A stretch of DNA of 64,000 nt from Cubamyces lactineus (taxonomy: Eukaryota; Basidiomycota; Agaricomycetes; Polyporales; Polyporaceae). Numbering within the stretch: the first letter of the stretch is position 1; each line of letters begins with the position of its first letter. The position numbers and the translations under genes were made by a program. The stretch is from assembly GCA_022376465.1 (NCBI GenBank), contig JACDTU010000004.1, positions 310,001 through 374,000 on the forward strand. The letters run 5' to 3'. This document shows, one piece after another, positions 58,326 to 64,000 of the stretch. The notes beneath the pieces are model-generated. The model worked only from the letters and a program-made list of their open reading frames with translations. It was not told the origin of the DNA and did not search any database.

Positions 58326-60442
58326 ATGGCTCCCCTTGACGGAACGTAAGTCCCTGGTCGCCTGGATCCCGCGAAATGCCATTCATTCGCTCGTTTACAG
58401 TATGGGTCCGCTCCTCATTGGAGTAATCATCTGCGCCGTGTGAGTGCCGGGCGGGTGAGATAGCGCGCGGAGATACTAAAGCTTCTGTTACGCACTAGGT
58501 TCTACGGAGGTAGGTAGCATCCATGAAGTAGCGCATACTACTACTGACGTCGAGCGTGCACAGTTTCCCTCTCGCAGATGTATTACTACTACACCCGTTA
58601 TCCGCGCGACCCTCTGTACCTGAAGGTCCTGGTGAGTACCTAGGTATCCTCATGTCTTCCCGGAGCTGATCTCGGTACAGGTCGCAGCCGTGTGGACTAC
58701 GGATACTATTCACCAGGTACGATCTCCCTTCATGTCTCTTCTGACTGACGCTAACGGATCCTTGTAGATTCTCATATCACATAGTAGTACGTCCGCCGTT
58801 TCTCGCTGTACCCTCCTCCATACCGACGACTCTCAGTATATTGGTATCTGGTAACCAACTACGGAAGTCCGGTTACGGTTGGCTTGCTCTCGCCGTGAGT
58901 AATCCTCCTGTGCAATTTATACGTGCGAACTCACCGCATTTGTGCAGCACCATCATCGTGGAGGTGTTCTTCCAGGTATGTCACCGTTCTAGATGCAACG
59001 CTGCTGGAGTTGCTAATCGAAGCGCATAGGCCTTCACTGGCTTGTTCGTACAAAGGTACGTATCATGTGTCGTACGCCAACGATGGATGTCTGACGCCTC
59101 TATAGCTTCTTCGCCGCTCGTGTGTGGAAGTGTAAGCACGTTTTCGCCTATGTTCTTCAGCGCGTACCGACGCTTTGACCCAGTGAGCGGCCGCAAGCTC
59201 TACCTGGTTATACCTGTGGTGAGTGTTGCTGATCATCTCGTCACAATACTGCTGGCTAAGCGTTCGGTCCTGCAGCTCGCATTGATTGCTGCTGAGTTCG
59301 GTATGTATCCCAGCTATTACCTCCAGAATCCGTCTAACTGCCTACATGCTGGCAACGATAGCCGTGGCCATGGGTACGTCTTCGATTTCCTCGCCATGCT
59401 TCCTGCAATTAACCGTAACCTGTCCACTTTTTAGCATACGCCATCAAAGCGTAAGTTGTACGGAGGTCTCCCCGTGGACACGCTTTAACAATGTCTATCA
59501 GAACACACTTCCAGACATTCTTGGACCTGGGCAAGATCAAGGTGATTCTCGAATTCCCGCTGTAACGCCGTCCACTGCTGACTTTGCGCTCTCACAGGCG
59601 CTGTCGATCAGCATCAACGCGTTCGCGGCGGCTGGCGATGTCTGCATCGCTGCCATTCTTTGTACCATCCTTCAGGTCTCGAAGACCGGGTTCGAAAAGT
59701 AAGCAGAGCAAAAGAGGTACGACAATGTATGGCCATAACTGACTGACGTACTATAGGTCGAATTTGCTCATCAACAGGCTGGTGCGTTCCATCGCGAGTC
59801 CATCTGCGGCAACTTCCATTCTCACATATTTCCCAGATAATCTTCTCCGTCAACACGGGACTGCTTACCAGGTAACGCACATTGGTACACGGCGACCTTC
59901 ATATAGAAACTGACCGTGGCATACAGTATCTGCGCGTGCATGTCGCTCATCACCATTCTATCCCTTCCCAACACGTTCGTTTACATTTGCTTCTTCTTCC
60001 TCATCGGCCGCCGTAAGTCGTCCTTCTAACGTTGCATCGGAATTCCACGCTAATGCTTCGCAACCAGTGTACTCGAACTCGCTTATGGCAACTCTGAACG
60101 CTCGCAAAGGCCTCCGTGACGCGTCTAACATTCACGACACCTCCGTTTCGCTGCGTGATCTCCAAACCGGTGGTCCATCGACCGCGAACATGTCGCCCTT
60201 CAGCACCAACGGGGTAAGTCGATGTCCATCGCCCGTGACTTGCAACATGTCGACTCACGAAATGTAGAAGCGCGACGCCGCGGCGAGCATCGCGATCCGC
60301 ATCGACACCACGAAGGAGTCGCGTCGTGATGGTGACGGCGATGTGAGTCTTGCGACCACCTTGTCTACTATCTCCCCGGAGGTTGACTTCCATTCTGCAG
60401 TCGGCCAACTATAGCGGGGACAAATCCCACATGGACGTCTGA
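58326..60442 (+). CDS. DUF6534-type integral membrane protein
   Basis: ATG 58326 starts MAPLDGT, spliced to MGPLLIGVIICAV. Further short exons give FYGVSLSQMYYYYTRYPRD, LYLKVLVAAVWTTDTIHQ, ILISHSIYWYLVTNYG, FFAARVWKLSGRKLYLVIPV, IAAEFGMYP, LSISINAFAAAGDVCIAAIL and FEKSNLLINRLV. The end includes YSNSLMATLNARKGLRDASN and NYSGDKSHMDV before TGA 60440-60442. This is the seven-helix DUF6534 family, expanded in Agaricomycetes and with no known function. Many introns are under 70 nt. The exon FYG-VSLSQ-MYYYY requires an acceptor at 58561, since the nearer CAG at 58578 would break the frame. The final cytoplasmic tail is Ser/Arg-rich. Confidence 0.85.
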
Positions 60443-62750
60443 TCTGTCCGCATACCTCGGACTTGGATGTACGTCCGTTATCCGCCACGGTCATCCCTCG
60501 ACCGTCCCCTTGCCCTCGCACAAAAAATCCCGCGGAGTGCCAGAGCGCGCCGAGGAGCGCTTGTTCCCTTTGCGTGGATGTTGTTTGTGTCCTGTTTTAT
60601 AGAGCACCACGTATGCATGTCCTGTGAATGCATCCGTCTGTCCTGTTCGTTTCCCGGTCAAGGTACTCGTGTTATCTTGCCCGGAGCTCGACTGGTTCTT
60701 GCTGGTCGGCGCCATGTAGTCGTATGTATGGAAAGGGACGTTCGACGTGTGGAAGCCGATAGTGGCTCATCATGTAGTTCCCCGACCGGTTTTCTTTCAT
60801 TTATGCAGCCGCTTTCGATTGCGAGAGGTACATACTTAGTACAACCTGTATAATGCATCATCACTGCTATGCTTTTGAAAGCATCATTCCTTGCATAACC
60901 CAGCGTCAATGGTCGAGACTATCCAAGGTGCGCGAACGCCGAAGAAAGGGCCGTATTCGGACTGCGCGTCGTCGACTAGCAACAGGCTGAACCTGCTGAC
61001 CTATATCGACCACAGACGATCTTCTGGTTAAACCCGGTATCGCCAGTCAACTGACCGAGTCTGCATAAAAGTCCTGCGGGATATCGCCGCCCGCCAATCC
61101 GTTAGAGTTCGCGCAACAAGGGTGGCGCTCGTATAAAACCGACGCTGCTGACGACTTGAGCAATTCAACGGAGCTATCTTGGCGAGGGCGGTGAATATCC
61201 AACAGGATATGCACGCGAGCATGAAGGTGTCGGCGTCGGCGCTGCATGTGAGAGTCCGCTCCTATCTTCCTGGCCCGTGTCCGGGTCGCAGCTAGAGACA
61301 TAAGACATTCAGAGACGTATTCACCGGATCTTGCGGGGCTGCGCGGGTCGGGCTGCGCGGAAATGCTCAGAAGAGGACAAGCGTCTCAAGCGAAGCAGGG
61401 ACCGAGACCGATGACCTTGGGAATCCTGTATTGATAGCGGTTAGAGTACCCTCCGCCGCAGGCCTTCTGATCCCGATGCTAACCCAAAGTGCTGCAAATC
61501 CTGGAGTGCAACGCTGTTCACTTGACAATATGTATGTACGCACCGTTGCCAGATTCCTCTGCTACGGCACCAGACTACGAGCGCTCGGCCAGGGCCGCAT
61601 CGGCTGGGATGGTATCGGGAACCTGTCTGCGGCTCCCATTACAAACGGGCTTTTTGGGGGACGAACCGTCTACGCGCAGCGGAGTGCGACACAATCTTCC
61701 TGACTATCCCGGAGTTGAATTTTTCGGGACCCTGCGCGCTCGCTCAGAGTATTTGTCCACAAGTCAATCTTCACACCCTGAAGCGCCGAGATGACTTACA
61801 TTCAGTACAATTTCATCAGCATGGCGTTCCGATAGAACAAAGCACTCAAGCACTCCTGAGCAATAAGTAAGACGACGAGCGTTGATAAGCTAGACATCTG
61901 GATGCGCTTGTAGGTTTGATCTCTTGAGCTTCGAAGGCGCGACTAGTCACGGACACGTGCGTGTGATTTATCGTGACTACTGCGAGATAATGAGTGGAAG
62001 CACAAGTAGAGGTAGAATTGCTTAGATGGCAGTATAGGGACCAGAAGTTACTGCGGAATCTCCCATATGACAGGCCCATTCGTGAATTAGGCATGGATCC
62101 AAGAGCATTGGAAGCATACGAGTAGCATACCACGATACCCCCCTCCCCCACCGCCACCCGCCACTCGCCACAACTGGGAGAATGGCTCGTCAACGTAAAT
62201 GACGTTCGCACCCGAACCACACAAGGCGAAACATCAGAACTCATCTGGTCCGGGTATATGAGAAGGTACGGGAGGTTCTATTGTTGCAAAGTCAACACTC
62301 CCACCGGATGTTTCGGATAGTGCGCTCATGACCTCACGTCGAGCTTCAACACAGACGTCCAGCGTCGCATTGTCGGCTGTGGTGAGCGTACGTGATTGCA
62401 ACAATACGAAGCTTACCTGCATATTACTGTTGCAAGAGCTTGAATGGCTGCAGTCCATGGGCATCTAGTCGCTGCTACCTAGCACTGCAGACTAACAAAA
62501 GTCGCTTTCATGGAGCTCTCATATTTCAAGTTTTTCGTGACTGTTTCCGTTGTGTATAGCAAAGACAAGACGGGAGCAAGCGTGAGGATGGTGGACGAGG
62601 GTGGACGTGTGCACCGCGGCATCTACTAGTATGTCAGGTTGCTTGTCCGCGAAGTCCGGACAAACCACGTGGTATGAGCGCGCCAAAACTTGCCGTAGAG
62701 AGCGCGCCGACGTCGGGATCGCTGTACTACCCGCCACCTCCATCCTCGTC
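60443..62750 (+). other. Intergenic region
   Basis: No gene, tRNA or repeat is recognised in 2.3 kb. The open frames are short, mutually overlapping and lack splice-supported continuity. Confidence 0.5.
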
Positions 62751-63782
62751 ATGTTCGCTGCCCGTAGAGTCGCCGCCGCCTCTCGTCTCTACTCTACCGC
62801 GCCTCCCGCGAAGCCGTCGGTCAAGCTCATCGGCGAGCTGCGCAAGCTCGTAGACGGCGTCCCGCTCAGCAAGGCCCGCGAAGCGCTCGCTGCCAGCAAC
62901 AACGACCTCCAGGGTGCGCTCAAATGGCTCGACGCCGACCGCGCGGCGACGGGGGCGGCCAAGGTCGCGAAGCTCGCCGACCGCCATGCGGGCCAGGGTC
63001 TCGTCGGCGTGCAGGTCCTCTCGCCTGGGTGCCGGCCTGGTGCCGCGGGTGCGGTGCGCGCGGCGATGGTCGAGCTGAACTGCGAGACGGACTTCGTGGC
63101 GCGGAACGAGCTGTTTGGCAAGCTGCTCTGCGACATCGCGCACACCGCTGCGTTCCACGCTGAGCCTGCGAGCGGCGAGAAGTTCATCCAAGCTGTGTCC
63201 TGCGACGCTCTGAACGAGGCGCCTCTCCTTGATCACCTCAACCCCCAGACATCGTCGACGTCGCACGTCACCGTTGGCGAGGCCGTGCGCGACTTGGTCA
63301 CGAAGGTCGGTGAGAAGGTCACACTGAGGAGGGTCGTTTCTATCGCCCGCGACCCGTTCCCGGCTCAGCAGCGTCATCTGGGTCTGCGCATCTTCCCCTA
63401 CCTCCACGGCTCCGTTCACATCCCGACGAATGGCACGAAGGGGACTCTCGCGCTCCTCGCCCTCAAGTCTCCTCAACTACCCTCCTTGATCGTCTCCGAC
63501 GAGTTCCAGCAGAAGCTCGCTGCGCTCGAGCGTTCCATTGGCCGCACGATCGTCGGCTTCCCCACCGCGGTGATCCGCTCGCAAACCGGTGAACCAAACC
63601 CCGAAGCGCTATATGAGCAACCTTCGGACATGTTCACGGACAAGCAGGGCAACAACGTCGAGGAAGAGCTGCGTCATTGGGCACGGAAGGTTGGCTTGGC
63701 CACGGAAGACGCAGAGGGTAGCGGGATTGAGGTTCTCGAGTTCGCGAAGTGGTCGGTGGGCGAGTTGACCGAGAGCAACTAG
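62751..63782 (+). CDS. TSF1: Mitochondrial translation elongation factor Ts
   Basis: A single-exon gene of 343 residues. MFAARRVAAASRLYST is a clear mitochondrial presequence. The UBA-like N-terminal domain holds LRKLVDGVPLSKAREALAAS and LQGALKWLDADRAATGAAKV, and the core has the signature ELNCETDFVARNELF, in which TDFVAR inserts into EF-Tu to expel the nucleotide. The C-terminal dimerisation domain includes SVHIPTNGTKGTLALLAL. EF-Ts recharges mitochondrial EF-Tu with GTP. The longer open frame starting at 62601 would hide the targeting peptide and is rejected as the start. Absence of introns contrasts with nearly all other genes in the window. Codons are strongly GC-ending. Confidence 0.93.
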   Translation: MFAARRVAAASRLYSTAPPAKPSVKLIGELRKLVDGVPLSKAREALAASNNDLQGALKWLDADRAATGAAKVAKLADRHAGQGLVGVQVLSPGCRPGAAGAVRAAMVELNCETDFVARNELFGKLLCDIAHTAAFHAEPASGEKFIQAVSCDALNEAPLLDHLNPQTSSTSHVTVGEAVRDLVTKVGEKVTLRRVVSIARDPFPAQQRHLGLRIFPYLHGSVHIPTNGTKGTLALLALKSPQLPSLIVSDEFQQKLAALERSIGRTIVGFPTAVIRSQTGEPNPEALYEQPSDMFTDKQGNNVEEELRHWARKVGLATEDAEGSGIEVLEFAKWSVGELTESN

Positions 63783-64000
63783 AACGCTTGATCCCATCAT
63801 AGGTACGTATGCGACGTTCTGACTGCTGGTCATTGTAACGTTAAAGCCTCACAACGTATAGATGGCAACACCTATATCACTATCCAAGTATAATCCACAG
63901 TGTAATATATACGCACGCTATAGCATCACTACTCATCTTTGATCGCTCAGAGCGAACGCCTGCCGAAGCTCAAGAGCGCTGAAGCCTAGCTGGCATACAA
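63783..64000 (+). other. 3' flank of the EF-Ts gene
   Basis: A/T-richer sequence after the stop codon, consistent with a 3' UTR. No further gene begins before the window edge. Confidence 0.5.

Noticed and set aside
57821..58339. 172-codon plus-strand open frame
   Set aside because: No motif, no codon bias like neighbouring genes, and it overlaps the start of the DUF6534 gene in another frame.
57903..58340. A promoter-borne second membrane protein gene before the DUF6534 gene
   Set aside because: Hydrophobic stretches are short, and no splice-consistent continuation was found.
62601..62750. 50-residue extension of EF-Ts
   Set aside because: It would mask the evident mitochondrial presequence starting at the ATG at 62751 and has unrelated composition.

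Overview
The window reads as nuclear DNA of a filamentous basidiomycete, most likely a wood-inhabiting Agaricomycete (Polyporales-like). The evidence is many 45-75 nt GT-AG introns, a P450 family and an etherase-type glutathione transferase typical of white-rot fungi, a DUF6534-type membrane protein, a basidiomycete-style BTB protein and an intron-containing tRNA-Ser. I see no prophage, operon, CRISPR array or rRNA.

Layout. 0-6.4 kb is a head-to-tail array of three related cytochrome P450 genes (the first cut by the window edge). 7.4-9.0 kb is an unrecognised two-intron gene. 10.2-11.3 kb encodes a secreted Vps62-like protein, 12.1-14.6 kb a TBC RabGAP and 16.5 kb a small serine/proline-rich protein. 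17.6-18.3 kb holds a 68-bp inverted repeat and tRNA-Ser(AGA). 18.7-25.9 kb carries three minus-strand genes: a NIPA-type Mg2+ transporter, a secreted beta-propeller (carboxymuconate-cyclase/lactonase-like) protein and an etherase-like GST. 26.7-34.1 kb carries an F-box protein, CutC, a TFIIS-N-like protein, a delta-9 fatty acid desaturase with a cytochrome b5 tail and a BTB protein. 35.3-42.6 kb carries a fourth, unrelated P450, a tandem-bromodomain Rsc4-like protein and a DHHC palmitoyltransferase. 43.2-51.6 kb carries an RTA1-like membrane protein, a mitochondrial low-complexity protein, a probable chromatin protein and the H/ACA snoRNP factor Naf1. 51.9-63.8 kb carries a very large 2-oxoglutarate/Fe(II) oxygenase-like protein ending in a SUMO-interaction-like motif, a DUF6534 membrane protein and mitochondrial EF-Ts.

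The genes are mostly unrelated housekeeping and accessory genes. The only functional grouping is the P450 array. Three points stand out. The desaturase can only be read with two micro-exons (5 nt and 3 nt), and the 3-nt one supplies a catalytic histidine. The TFIIS-N-like gene and cutC overlap in the same frame, with a 42-nt potential intron that would decide between a stop codon and a fusion protein. A near-perfect 68-bp inverted repeat lies just upstream of the tRNA gene.

Exon boundaries were read by eye from splice signals, reading frame and family motifs. Where I summed the exons, the totals are divisible by three. No alignment or database search was run.
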